This document shows positions 1-6,908 of a DNA stretch of 8,516 nt, piece after piece (position 1 is the stretch's first letter; every line of letters starts with the position of its first letter). The DNA comes from Alphaproteobacteria bacterium (GTDB taxonomy: Bacteria; Pseudomonadota; Alphaproteobacteria; Rickettsiales; UBA8987). The notes beneath the pieces are model-generated. The model was not told where the DNA came from. It ran no database searches and worked only from the letters and a program-made list of their open reading frames with translations. The position numbers and the translations under genes were made by a program. The DNA lies in NCBI GenBank assembly GCA_023269645.1, contig JAHFPR010000033.1, positions 1-8,516 of the forward strand, in the 5' to 3' direction.

Positions 1-72
1 GCGGGAGAGGCAGTTAAAATTCGCTGCGACCAGGAATGGCGGTTTCCGAGAACCGGAGCGGAGCGTACTTAT

Positions 73-119
73 ATAGTCATACCCGATAAAAATCTTACAT
101 TTTTATCGGGTATGACTAT
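73..119. repeat. Perfect 21-bp inverted repeat with 5-base loop
   Basis: Arms at 73-93 and 99-119 are exactly complementary, with loop CTTAC at 94-98. A further 5-bp stem, CGTAC (64-68) with GTACG (123-127), extends it beyond a small internal loop. The arms hold the core ATACCCGATAAAAAT. No T-run follows on either strand, so it does not look like a standard intrinsic terminator. As DNA it could extrude as a cruciform; as RNA it would be a very stable hairpin. Perfect complementarity suggests recent origin or active maintenance. Confidence 0.85.
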
Positions 120-141
120 GAGGTACGTGAAGAGCATCCGG

Positions 142-179
142 ACTGCGTCCGCCGAATCCTCGGCGTAGGCGGACGCAGT
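142..179 (-). terminator. Candidate gdh terminator hairpin (no T-run)
   Basis: ACTGCGTCCGCC (142-153) pairs perfectly with GGCGGACGCAGT (168-179) around a 14-base loop. A competing inner stem, CGCCGA (150-155) with TCGGCG (160-165) and loop ATCC, uses part of the same bases. The stem begins about 18 bases beyond the gdh stop codon on the minus strand, where a terminator would be expected. No T-tract follows in the minus-strand direction, so it may instead protect the mRNA 3' end, or simply be part of the larger palindromic element. Confidence 0.35.
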
Positions 180-196
180 AGAATTTACACTGCAAC

Positions 197-3100
197 CTAC
201 CGCACCAATCCCCCCGCGCGCTGCAGGGCGACGGTGAGCATCGGCAGGCTGATTTTTTCCTGTTTCGCCAGATCGTTCAGGAAGCTGTCATAGCGTTCCA
301 GTGCCTTCGTATTTTCCTTTTCCCAGGCTTCCATCGCATCCGCCTTTTTATTCCCCGCGCGGGTGACTTCGGCGGTGAGACGCATCTGGTGATCGAACAG
401 GGCTTCCAGCATGGTCTGCACGGAAAGATTATCCCAGTAGGAATGTGACCACAGCATCATCGCCTGCTCGCGCAGCCAATCCAGCCGCAGGCGTGTGCCA
501 AGCCGGTAATACACTTCGCCGAGCGTCCGGATGGGCAACTTGCTTCCGCCCGCCACGTGCACAATATCGCAGGCCGAGGCGAGCGTATCCAGGTTCACGA
601 TTTTCGCGGCGAGTGTTTTCGGCGCGCCCGCTTTAACATACTGGGCGAGACGTGCATCCCGCGCTTCCTTCATGCCGGGGGGAAGGATGGCATCGAGTTC
701 CCGCTCCAGCTCTGCGATGCCTGGGGCGAAAGCCGCCACCAGCGCGCCCGTATCCAGCGGATGCGGAGAGTTCCGCAGGAACCAGGAGATGGCGCGCTCC
801 GTCATGCGGCGGATGTCGAGGAACAGCCTGGTCTGCACGTTGGCGGGGATTTTCGCCTCCGCACTCTCGATGCCCGCCCACAATTCGCGCAGGCGGAAAG
901 CATCCCGCACGATGGTATAGGCACGTGCCACATCGCAGCCCTTCATGCCGGTATCTTCCGTCAGCCGATAGAAGAAGGTGCAGCCCATGCGGTTGACGAT
1001 GGAGTTGGCGACCGAGGTGGCCACGATTTCCCGGCGCAGCGGGTGCTGTTCGATTTCCTCACGGAAGCGTTCACGCAGCGCGGCGGGGAAATAGAGCAGC
1101 AGGTCGGAGAGGAAATGCGCGTCGTCCGGCAGGTTGGTCTGGATGAGGTTGTCGTAGGCGTAGATTTTGCTGTAGGCGAGGGTGACGGCGAGTTCCGGCC
1201 TGGTCAGCCCACGATGCTGCACCTGCCGCTCGGCGAGTTCCTCGTCCGTGGGGAGGTATTCGATGGCACGGTCGAGCAGTTTCTTCTCCTCCAGCATCCG
1301 CATCAGGCGGGTGTTGGATTCCAGGATCATGTAGCCGCGCTGCTCAGCGATGGTGATGACCTGCGTCTGCAGGAAGTTATCGCGCAGCACGAGCGCGGCC
1401 ACATCGTCCGTCATTTCCGCGAGGAGTGTGTTGCGCTGCTCCAGCGGGAGCTTGCCCTTTTCCATCGCGCTTTTGAGGGCGATCTTGATGTTCACCTCGT
1501 GATCCGAGCAATCCACCCCGGCGGAATTATCAATGGCATCCGTGTTGATTTTGCCGCCGGTCTGCGCATATTCGATGCGTCCGCGCTGGGTGAAGCCGAG
1601 GTTGCCGCCCTCGCCGATCACGCGGCAGCGGAGTTCGCCACCGTTCACGCGCAGCGCGTCGTTGGCACGGTCGCCCACTTCCTCGTTGCGCTCGGAAGCC
1701 GCCTTCGCATATGTCCCGATGCCGCCATTCCACAGCAGATCCACGGGCGCGAGCAGCAGCACACGGATGAGTTCGTCCGGTGAAAGTTTATCCTTCGTAA
1801 TGCCGAAACGCTCCCGCACCTGCTTGCTTAAGGGGATGGATTTCAGCGAGCGCGCGAACACCCCGCCACCTTCGGAAATCAGCTTCGGATTGTAATCCTC
1901 CCAGCTTGAACGGGGCAGCGCGAACATCCGCGTGCGTTCCTTGAACGAGGCTGCCGCGTCCGGATTCGGATCGAGGAAAATATGCTGGTGGTTGAAGGCG
2001 GCCAGCAGCGCGATATGCTTTGAAAGCAGCATTCCGTTGCCGAACACGTCGCCGCTCATATCGCCGATGCCGACCACGGTGAAATCCTCGCGGGCGATGT
2101 CCACCTGCAATTCCGCGAAATGCCGCTCCACGGAAATCCACGCGCCGCGCGCGGTAATCGCCATTTCCTTGTGGTCATAGCCCGCCGAGCCGCCCGACGC
2201 GAACGCATCGTCCAGCCAGAAGCCGTATTCCCGCGCGATGCCGTTGGCGATGTCGGAGAAGCTCGCCGTGCCTTTATCCGCCGCCACCACCAGATACGGG
2301 TCGTCGCCATCGTGCCGCACCACGCGCGCGGGCGGGGTCACGTCGCCCTTTACGATATTATCCGTAAGGTCGAGCAGTCCGCGCAGGAAGGTGCGGTAAG
2401 CCGCCTTGCCCTGTTCCAGCACCGCCTCGCGCCCGCCTTCCACCGGACGTTTCACCACGAATCCGCCCTTGGAGCCGACCGGCACGATCACCGCGTTTTT
2501 CACCATCTGCGCTTTCACGAGGCCGAGCACTTCGGTGCGAAAATCCTCCAGCCTGTCCGACCAGCGCAGCCCCCCGCGCGCGACTTTTCCGCCGCGCAAA
2601 TGCACACCCTCCACCTCCGGCGCATACACGAAAATCTCCGCGTAAGGCTTGGGCAACGGCAGGTTCGGAACCTTGCCGGAATCGAGCTTGAAGGAGAGGT
2701 ACGGCTTGTGCGCGCCACCTTCGATAACCTGGAAAAAATTGGTGCGCAGCGTGGCGAGGATGGTATCCTGGAACTGCCGGATGACCCTATCCTCCGCGAT
2801 GTTTTTCACAGTAGCAAGAAGCTGCGCGATAGAAGCAACTGCCACATTCTGCCGCTCCTCGCGTTCCTTTTCTTTAAGCGCGGGCGAAAAGCGCGCCTGG
2901 AACAGTTCCGCCAGCAGCCCCGCCACCGCCGGATAACGCGCGATAACGGCAGCGTTGAACATATGGGAATAGGGATAGGAAGTCTGGACGGCATAGCGGC
3001 TGAACGCGCGCAGCATCATCGCATCCCGCCATTTCAGATGGGCGTTCAGAATCAATTTGTTGAAGCCGTCATCCTCGATATTCCGATGCCAGATATTAAA

Positions 3101-5065
3101 CAGTGCCTCCTCGAATTCCGGCTTCACCCCAGCGAACGAGGCGAGCTTCACGCCGTTCCCCTGCCCGCTATCGCACTGAAGACGCAGGCGGAAATGGTGC
3201 ACCCACACCCCTTGCTTCTGGTGAGATGGGGTAATGAAATAGGTACGTTCATCAATGCCCCGGAATCCCATGTTTTCCAATATTGGCAGCACTTCCGAGA
3301 GTGCCACCTGGCTTGCCGGATGGTAGAGTTTCAGGTGGAAATCCTGTTCCTCCTCGTTGGCGTGCTGGTAGAGATCGAGGCTTAAATCATTGCGGTGGTA
3401 GGCTTCTTCGATCTTGAAAATATCCCGCACCGTGCCGCCGAAATGGTACGTGTTGCGGAAGGCTTCGGGGAAAGCATCCACATAGCGGAGGAAAAGCTGC
3501 TCCCCCGCGCGCTCCTCATGCACCTGCACAAGCGTGTCGCGCAGGCCTTTCGCCCAACCGATGCTGGCCTCTTCAAGCTGCTCCTCGACGTGGGCGAGGT
3601 CGGGTTCCGGGAGTGCTTCTCCCTGGAAGCGAATAAAATAATGGATGCGCGCGAGGGCAGATTCCGATACCTGCGTATAATATTCCGTCATCTCGCCGCC
3701 GAAGGCTTTTTCCAGAATCGCCTGCATTTTCTCGCGGAGCTGGGTGTTGAAGCGGTCGCGCGGCACGAACACGAGGCAGCTTACGAAGCGCGAAAACCTG
3801 TCGCGCCGCACGAACAACCGCGCCTGTGGACGCTCGCCAAGGCTCACGATTCCCATGCCGATGTGGAACAGATCCTCCTCCGTGCTTTGCAGCAGTTCAT
3901 CGCGCGGATAGGTTTCGAGCACGGCGAGCAGTGCCTTACCGTTGTGGCTATCGGCAGGGAATCCGGAGCGGCGGATCACCGCCTCGATCTTGCGGCGGAT
4001 GATGGGGATGCGCGTGGCACTCTGGTAATAAACGGAGGAAGTGAACAGCCCCAGCAGCCGATATTCGCCGACGATTTCGCCGTCCTCGTTATATTTCTTC
4101 ACCCCGATATAATCCATCGGAACCGGGCGGTGCACCACAGATTTCCGGCTGGATTTGGTGATTTCGAGGAGGATTTTCTCCTTCCCGCGCGCAGCGGAGG
4201 AATGCTCCGGAACTTCCAGAATTCCCTGGGGCTGGGCTTCGTGGACATGGCCGCTTTCCTGCCCGGCGCGGAAGATGCCGAGATCGCACTTCGGATCGTA
4301 ATGGAGTTTTTCACCGCCTTTTTCATCCACAAAATCATAATCGCGAACACCGAGAAACACGAAATTCTGCTCCAGCAGCCAGGCGAGAAACTGCCGCGTT
4401 TCCTCAATAGCGGGGAGCTTGAACGGCAGGGCTTTTTCGCCAAGCTCCCGGATGATTCCACGCACACGCGCTTCGATAGGATGCCAGTCCCCCACCGCGA
4501 GGGTGACGAAAAACAATGCGTTTCCGATGTCCCGCTCCAGCGCATCACGCTCCGTTTCGTCAGCAATGTGGCTGATCTGGAAATGCATGGAGGATTCCAT
4601 CCTCCCGCCTTCCGGCAGGTCGGCATCGCGGTCGTGGAGCGTGGAAATGCGCCCGGATGCGTTCCGCGTGATTTTCAGAATGGGGTGCAGCACCTCGTAG
4701 ATTTTATAGCGGTGGCGGGTGATTTCAGCGGTGACGGAATCCAGCAGGAACGGGCAATCCTCCATGCTCAGTTCCACGATGGTGCGGGGGGATTGCCAGC
4801 CATGTTCCTCCACCGTCGGATTGAACACGCGCGCCTTGCGGGGCATATCCTTGCTGCGCTCCAGGATGAAATTCCAGCTTCCGGCGGCGGCATGGTAAAG
4901 GAAGGTGGGCTTGGCTCCCGCCAGCATTTCGTAGGGCGCATGGAGGTAGAACTGGCGGATATAGGCTTCGAGCAGCGGATCGCTGCGGCGGTTTCCGGGA
5001 GAAAGCCCCGCCTCGACGATGCGATCAATCTGCGCCTGCGCCTTGCGTAAATGGGATGCGGGCAT
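197..5065 (-). CDS. gdhB: NAD-dependent glutamate dehydrogenase, large (~180 kDa) type
   Basis: It catalyses oxidative deamination of L-glutamate to 2-oxoglutarate and ammonia with NAD+, in the cytosol, feeding glutamate carbon into the TCA cycle. The 1622-aa length matches the large bacterial GDH class (GdhB in Pseudomonas, GdhZ in Caulobacter). The family has a long N-terminal half with ACT-like regulatory modules, then the catalytic core, then a helical C-terminal region. Core signatures are visible: GGLRWSDRLEDFRTE near residues 830-845, VPVGSKGGF near 859-868, the glycine-rich VGIGDMSGDVFGNGM near 997-1011, and GEGGNLGFTQRGRIEYAQTG near 1149-1168. The ATG start is preceded by GGAA with a 6-base spacer, a modest ribosome site. 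The stop is TAG. Reading is uninterrupted, with no frameshift. The gene is divergent from cysQ, and its 3' end abuts a palindromic element. I see no convincing promoter; TATAAG (minus strand, 5115-5110) is the best -10-like string and lacks a good -35. Family call is very secure; the symbol is by analogy. Confidence 0.97.
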   Translation of the reverse strand: MPASHLRKAQAQIDRIVEAGLSPGNRRSDPLLEAYIRQFYLHAPYEMLAGAKPTFLYHAAAGSWNFILERSKDMPRKARVFNPTVEEHGWQSPRTIVELSMEDCPFLLDSVTAEITRHRYKIYEVLHPILKITRNASGRISTLHDRDADLPEGGRMESSMHFQISHIADETERDALERDIGNALFFVTLAVGDWHPIEARVRGIIRELGEKALPFKLPAIEETRQFLAWLLEQNFVFLGVRDYDFVDEKGGEKLHYDPKCDLGIFRAGQESGHVHEAQPQGILEVPEHSSAARGKEKILLEITKSSRKSVVHRPVPMDYIGVKKYNEDGEIVGEYRLLGLFTSSVYYQSATRIPIIRRKIEAVIRRSGFPADSHNGKALLAVLETYPRDELLQSTEEDLFHIGMGIVSLGERPQARLFVRRDRFSRFVSCLVFVPRDRFNTQLREKMQAILEKAFGGEMTEYYTQVSESALARIHYFIRFQGEALPEPDLAHVEEQLEEASIGWAKGLRDTLVQVHEERAGEQLFLRYVDAFPEAFRNTYHFGGTVRDIFKIEEAYHRNDLSLDLYQHANEEEQDFHLKLYHPASQVALSEVLPILENMGFRGIDERTYFITPSHQKQGVWVHHFRLRLQCDSGQGNGVKLASFAGVKPEFEEALFNIWHRNIEDDGFNKLILNAHLKWRDAMMLRAFSRYAVQTSYPYSHMFNAAVIARYPAVAGLLAELFQARFSPALKEKEREERQNVAVASIAQLLATVKNIAEDRVIRQFQDTILATLRTNFFQVIEGGAHKPYLSFKLDSGKVPNLPLPKPYAEIFVYAPEVEGVHLRGGKVARGGLRWSDRLEDFRTEVLGLVKAQMVKNAVIVPVGSKGGFVVKRPVEGGREAVLEQGKAAYRTFLRGLLDLTDNIVKGDVTPPARVVRHDGDDPYLVVAADKGTASFSDIANGIAREYGFWLDDAFASGGSAGYDHKEMAITARGAWISVERHFAELQVDIAREDFTVVGIGDMSGDVFGNGMLLSKHIALLAAFNHQHIFLDPNPDAAASFKERTRMFALPRSSWEDYNPKLISEGGGVFARSLKSIPLSKQVRERFGITKDKLSPDELIRVLLLAPVDLLWNGGIGTYAKAASERNEEVGDRANDALRVNGGELRCRVIGEGGNLGFTQRGRIEYAQTGGKINTDAIDNSAGVDCSDHEVNIKIALKSAMEKGKLPLEQRNTLLAEMTDDVAALVLRDNFLQTQVITIAEQRGYMILESNTRLMRMLEEKKLLDRAIEYLPTDEELAERQVQHRGLTRPELAVTLAYSKIYAYDNLIQTNLPDDAHFLSDLLLYFPAALRERFREEIEQHPLRREIVATSVANSIVNRMGCTFFYRLTEDTGMKGCDVARAYTIVRDAFRLRELWAGIESAEAKIPANVQTRLFLDIRRMTERAISWFLRNSPHPLDTGALVAAFAPGIAELERELDAILPPGMKEARDARLAQYVKAGAPKTLAAKIVNLDTLASACDIVHVAGGSKLPIRTLGEVYYRLGTRLRLDWLREQAMMLWSHSYWDNLSVQTMLEALFDHQMRLTAEVTRAGNKKADAMEAWEKENTKALERYDSFLNDLAKQEKISLPMLTVALQRAGGLVR

Positions 5066-5149
5066 GGGAAATTCCGAAATCAGTTGACAAATCCCTTCAA
5101 ACGCCAGACCTTATAGCGGCGAAAAACCCGCCTGTATAGCGGTTTTGCG

Positions 5150-5164
5150 TTGTGCATTGCACAA
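5150..5164. promoter_or_regulatory. Perfect 15-base palindrome, candidate operator
   Basis: TTGTGCATTGCACAA is a perfect 7+1+7 inverted repeat. It overlaps the -35 box of the proposed cysQ promoter and lies 85 bases upstream of the gdh start, so a dimeric regulator bound here could affect either or both divergent genes. I do not recognise it as the site of a specific regulator family. It lacks the spacing of an NtrC site. Confidence 0.4.
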
Positions 5165-5185
5165 TCTACTTGGCTATTCTATACT
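5157..5185 (+). promoter_or_regulatory. Candidate sigma70-type promoter for cysQ
   Basis: TTGCAC at 5157-5162 and TATACT at 5180-5185 are separated by exactly 17 bases. The -10 is close to consensus; the -35 keeps the TTG half. Transcription would start near 5192, giving a leader of about 130 bases that includes most of the two-hairpin palindromic element. This is based on motif and spacing only. Confidence 0.5.
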
Positions 5186-5186
5186 C

Positions 5187-5292
5187 CGTCATGCCCTGAA
5201 TTTGCGAAGCAAATTCTAGGGGCATCCATCTTGCCCCGAACCCGTTGCAACATGGATCGCCCTAGAATCGCTACGCGATTCAGGCGATGACG
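5187..5292. repeat. Two-hairpin palindromic element (cloverleaf-like)
   Basis: Two hairpins of the same architecture face each other. The left one (5191-5225) pairs ATGCCC with GGGCAT, then has a 1/3 asymmetric internal loop, then GAATTTGC/GCAAATTC closed by GAA. The right one (5256-5288) pairs ATCGCC with GGCGAT, then a 3/1 internal loop, then GAATCGC/GCGATTC closed by TAC. The halves are also inverted copies of each other: CGTC (5187-5190) with GACG (5289-5292), and CCAT (5226-5229) with ATGG (5252-5255). Where the halves disagree (GC versus CG), each local stem stays paired, so local folding seems to be conserved. It probably lies in the cysQ leader. It resembles dispersed palindromic repeats of alphaproteobacteria in general form; family not identified. 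Confidence 0.75.
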
Positions 5293-5320
5293 ATAATTAC
5301 TCGAAAAAGGCTACTCCTCT

Positions 5321-6106
5321 ATGGCGCATGAACATCTGACAGAGCCGCTGCTTGCCATCGCGCGGGAGGCCGGACGCATCATCATGGAATATTACGAAGG
5401 CTCCGTGGAAGTGCACCTGAAGGCGGATGCATCGCCGGTAACGGTGGCCGATCTCGCCGCCAATGATTACATCGTGCGGGAACTCAAGGTGCTCACCCCC
5501 AACCTGCCGATCGTATCGGAGGAAGACCACGAGCACCACGATGCCGGCATCACCAACTGGCACGGGGAGGATCTGAAGGAAACCGCCTTCTGGCTGGTGG
5601 ATCCGCTGGACGGAACCAAGAGCTTCATCCGGCACACCGGCGAATTCACGGTGAATATCGGGCTGGTTTCCAAAGGCAAGCCGATGGTCGGCGTGGTGTA
5701 TGCGCCGGTGGAGGGCGTCTGCTATTACACGGGCGATAACGGCAAGGCCTATAAAAAGGGCAAAACCGGCAAGGCGAAAATCATCGAGGCGCGCACGCCG
5801 GGGAAGGATGGGCTGGTGGTCGTCACCAGCCAGTCGCACAATTCCCCCAAAACGGATGCATATGTTGCGAAGCTGGGCAAGGTGAAGGAGCGGATTTCCT
5901 CCTCCAGTTCCATCAAGCTGTGCCTGATCGCGGAAGGCAAGGCGGATGTGTATCCGCGCCTCGGAACCACGATGGAGTGGGATACCGCCGCCGCACACGC
6001 CGTGCTGAACGCCGCCGGAGGCTCGCTCATCGGGCTGGACGGCGCACCGTTTGTTTATGCAAAAGATGGCTTCAAGAATCCGCATTTCGTGGCGAAAGGG
6101 CGGTAA
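5321..6106 (+). CDS. cysQ: 3'(2'),5'-bisphosphate nucleotidase CysQ
   Basis: It hydrolyses 3'-phosphoadenosine 5'-phosphate (PAP) to AMP and phosphate, clearing the by-product of sulfate assimilation and other PAPS-using reactions. It is a Mg2+-dependent, typically lithium-sensitive member of the inositol monophosphatase superfamily. At 261 aa it is full length for CysQ. Family motifs are present in order: KADASPVTVAD near residues 34-44, the metal-binding SEED at 66-69, WLVDPLDGT at 91-99 (Asp94 and Asp97 as metal ligands), and the C-terminal EWDTAAAHAVL signature with Trp220-Asp221. The ATG start follows an AAAAAGG purine run about 10 bases upstream. It is divergent from gdh, with a candidate promoter at 5157-5185 and a structured repeat in its leader. 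No sulfur-assimilation gene is adjacent. A related inositol-monophosphatase activity cannot be excluded, but the motif set favours CysQ. Confidence 0.94.
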   Translation: MAHEHLTEPLLAIAREAGRIIMEYYEGSVEVHLKADASPVTVADLAANDYIVRELKVLTPNLPIVSEEDHEHHDAGITNWHGEDLKETAFWLVDPLDGTKSFIRHTGEFTVNIGLVSKGKPMVGVVYAPVEGVCYYTGDNGKAYKKGKTGKAKIIEARTPGKDGLVVVTSQSHNSPKTDAYVAKLGKVKERISSSSSIKLCLIAEGKADVYPRLGTTMEWDTAAAHAVLNAAGGSLIGLDGAPFVYAKDGFKNPHFVAKGR

Positions 6107-6154
6107 CAGAACTCTTTCCGTCAGTTATTAGCGATAGCGAATCAGGCATTATTG

Positions 6155-6163
6155 TGCTATAGG
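6155..6163 (+). promoter_or_regulatory. Weak extended -10 candidate for the toxin-antitoxin operon
   Basis: TGCTATAGG reads as a TG-extended -10 box (TG, one base, TATAGG) 31 bases before the antitoxin ATG, in the AT-rich gap after cysQ. No -35 is visible 17 bases upstream (TAGCGA). A tandem TAGCGA repeat at 6129-6140 lies just upstream and might be a binding site. No terminator hairpin for cysQ was seen, so read-through from cysQ is also possible. Confidence 0.25.
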
Positions 6164-6194
6164 TAGCTAGGGATAAACTGGGGTTTTGTGTTTT

Positions 6195-6908
6195 ATGACT
6201 ATTCACGTTTTAACATCATCTATGCCTGTTGAGGGCGGTTTTTATACCGTTTCCCAAGCGGCCAAGCTATTAGAAATTCAGGGAGCACAAAAGATTTACG
6301 GCTGGTTGCGAGGCTACCCCAATTCCAAAGCGCAGCCCGTCATAAAGCGACAGTATGAACCACTTGATGAAAAAGAAGAGCTTGGCTTCCTTGATATGAT
6401 GGAAGCCCGATTTATTAAATATTTTCGTGACCAGGGTGTCACCATGAATGCTATCCGGGTAGCTGCTGAAAATGCACGTAAAGAGATCCGACACCCACAT
6501 CCTTTTGCAACGTCTATGAAGTTTATCAGTGACAGGAAAAGGATTTTTGCTCTTTCGCAAGAACAGACGGGTGATAAAAAACTGCTCGATCTGACTAGCA
6601 GAAATTTTGCTATGTATGATGTAATAGAAACCACGCTCCATAAAGGTGTGGAGTATGACCCGAATACGGCTACTGCCATAAAATGGTATCCTCGTTGCTC
6701 CGATTATCCAGAAATAGTGATTGACCCAAGAAGGGCATATGGGCAACCGATCATCGAAAAAGAGGGGGTTCCAACGGAAACACTTTATAGAGCATGGAGG
6801 GCAGAAGACGGAGGCGATGGAAGCTATGCTCGGGTGGCAGACGCATATGAAGTAGATGAGAAAATGGTCAGAAAAGCTGTTGAATTCGAGGTTTCTTTGG
6901 CGGCATGA
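6195..6908 (+). CDS. VapB45-like antitoxin with HTH and DUF433-like C-terminus
   Basis: This is the likely antitoxin of a type II pair, expected to bind and neutralise the downstream PIN-like toxin and to repress their shared promoter. The 237-aa protein has a MerR-like helix-turn-helix near residues 16-40 (YTVSQAAKLLEIQGAQKIYGWLRG core), a mixed-charge middle, and a DUF433-like segment near 171-232 with YPEIVIDPRRAYGQP and a terminal helix EVDEKMVRKAVEFE. From memory, this length and order resemble mycobacterial VapB45. I chose the ATG at 6195 over a TTG at 6188-6186 in the same frame, because it has a GGGG run about 11 bases upstream and the TTG has none. It overlaps the toxin by ATGA. GC is about 38-43% by hand count in two blocks, well below the neighbours, suggesting horizontal acquisition. 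The repressor role is inferred from the family. Confidence 0.75.
   Translation: MTIHVLTSSMPVEGGFYTVSQAAKLLEIQGAQKIYGWLRGYPNSKAQPVIKRQYEPLDEKEELGFLDMMEARFIKYFRDQGVTMNAIRVAAENARKEIRHPHPFATSMKFISDRKRIFALSQEQTGDKKLLDLTSRNFAMYDVIETTLHKGVEYDPNTATAIKWYPRCSDYPEIVIDPRRAYGQPIIEKEGVPTETLYRAWRAEDGGDGSYARVADAYEVDEKMVRKAVEFEVSLAA

Larger units (their letters stand above)
10..193. repeat. Compound imperfect palindromic element downstream of gdh
   Basis: The two ends are near inverted copies. Bases 10-22 (GCAGTTAAAATTC) match the complement of 181-193 (GAATTTACACTGC) at 11 of 13 positions, and CTGCG at 24-28 pairs with CGCAG at 174-178. Inside lie two hairpins: a long one at 64-127 containing a perfect 21-bp stem, and a GC-rich one at 142-179. 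The element ends 3 bases before the last base of the gdh stop codon. Size, inverted ends and lack of a convincing gene resemble a dispersed palindromic or MITE-like repeat, but one copy cannot prove dispersal. The left boundary is uncertain because the window starts 9 bases away. Frame 1 of the plus strand is open from base 1 to a TAG at 166-168. Confidence 0.5.
5066..5186. other. Divergent intergenic region between gdh and cysQ
   Basis: This spacer should hold the promoters of both flanking genes. It contains a direct repeat TATAGCGG at 5112-5119 and 5135-5142 (23 bases start to start), which reads CCGCTATA toward gdh. A TTGACA string at 5084-5089 on the plus strand has no -10 at a usable distance. 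The cysQ promoter and a palindrome lie at its right end. No open reading frame worth calling was seen. Confidence 0.6.

Noticed and set aside
557..1783. 408-aa open frame on the plus strand inside gdh
   Set aside because: It lies antisense to the securely identified glutamate dehydrogenase; its His/Glu/Arg-rich peptide is typical of the reverse of GC-biased codons and matches no family I recognise.
2120..3385. 421-aa plus-strand open frame opposite gdh
   Set aside because: Antisense shadow of gdh with the same biased composition and no domain signature.
3395..5050. 551-aa plus-strand open frame opposite gdh
   Set aside because: Long, but entirely antisense to the gdh N-terminal half; the length follows from codon bias of the real gene.
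5084..5089. Consensus TTGACA as a -35 box on the plus strand
   Set aside because: No acceptable -10 lies 16-18 bases downstream; the TTGCAC/TATACT pair at 5157-5185 is better spaced for cysQ.
5072..5115. Sigma54-type promoter for gdh on the minus strand (TGGC-like string)
   Set aside because: The GG and GC elements do not have the required -24/-12 spacing.
5297..6085. 262-aa minus-strand open frame opposite cysQ
   Set aside because: cysQ carries the complete motif set on the plus strand; the reverse frame shows no recognisable motif.
6129..6149. Sequence after cysQ resembling part of the 5187-5292 repeat (AGCGAATCAGGCAT versus GCGATTCAGGCGAT)
   Set aside because: The similarity is short and imperfect, and no hairpin partner is present, so it cannot be separated from chance.
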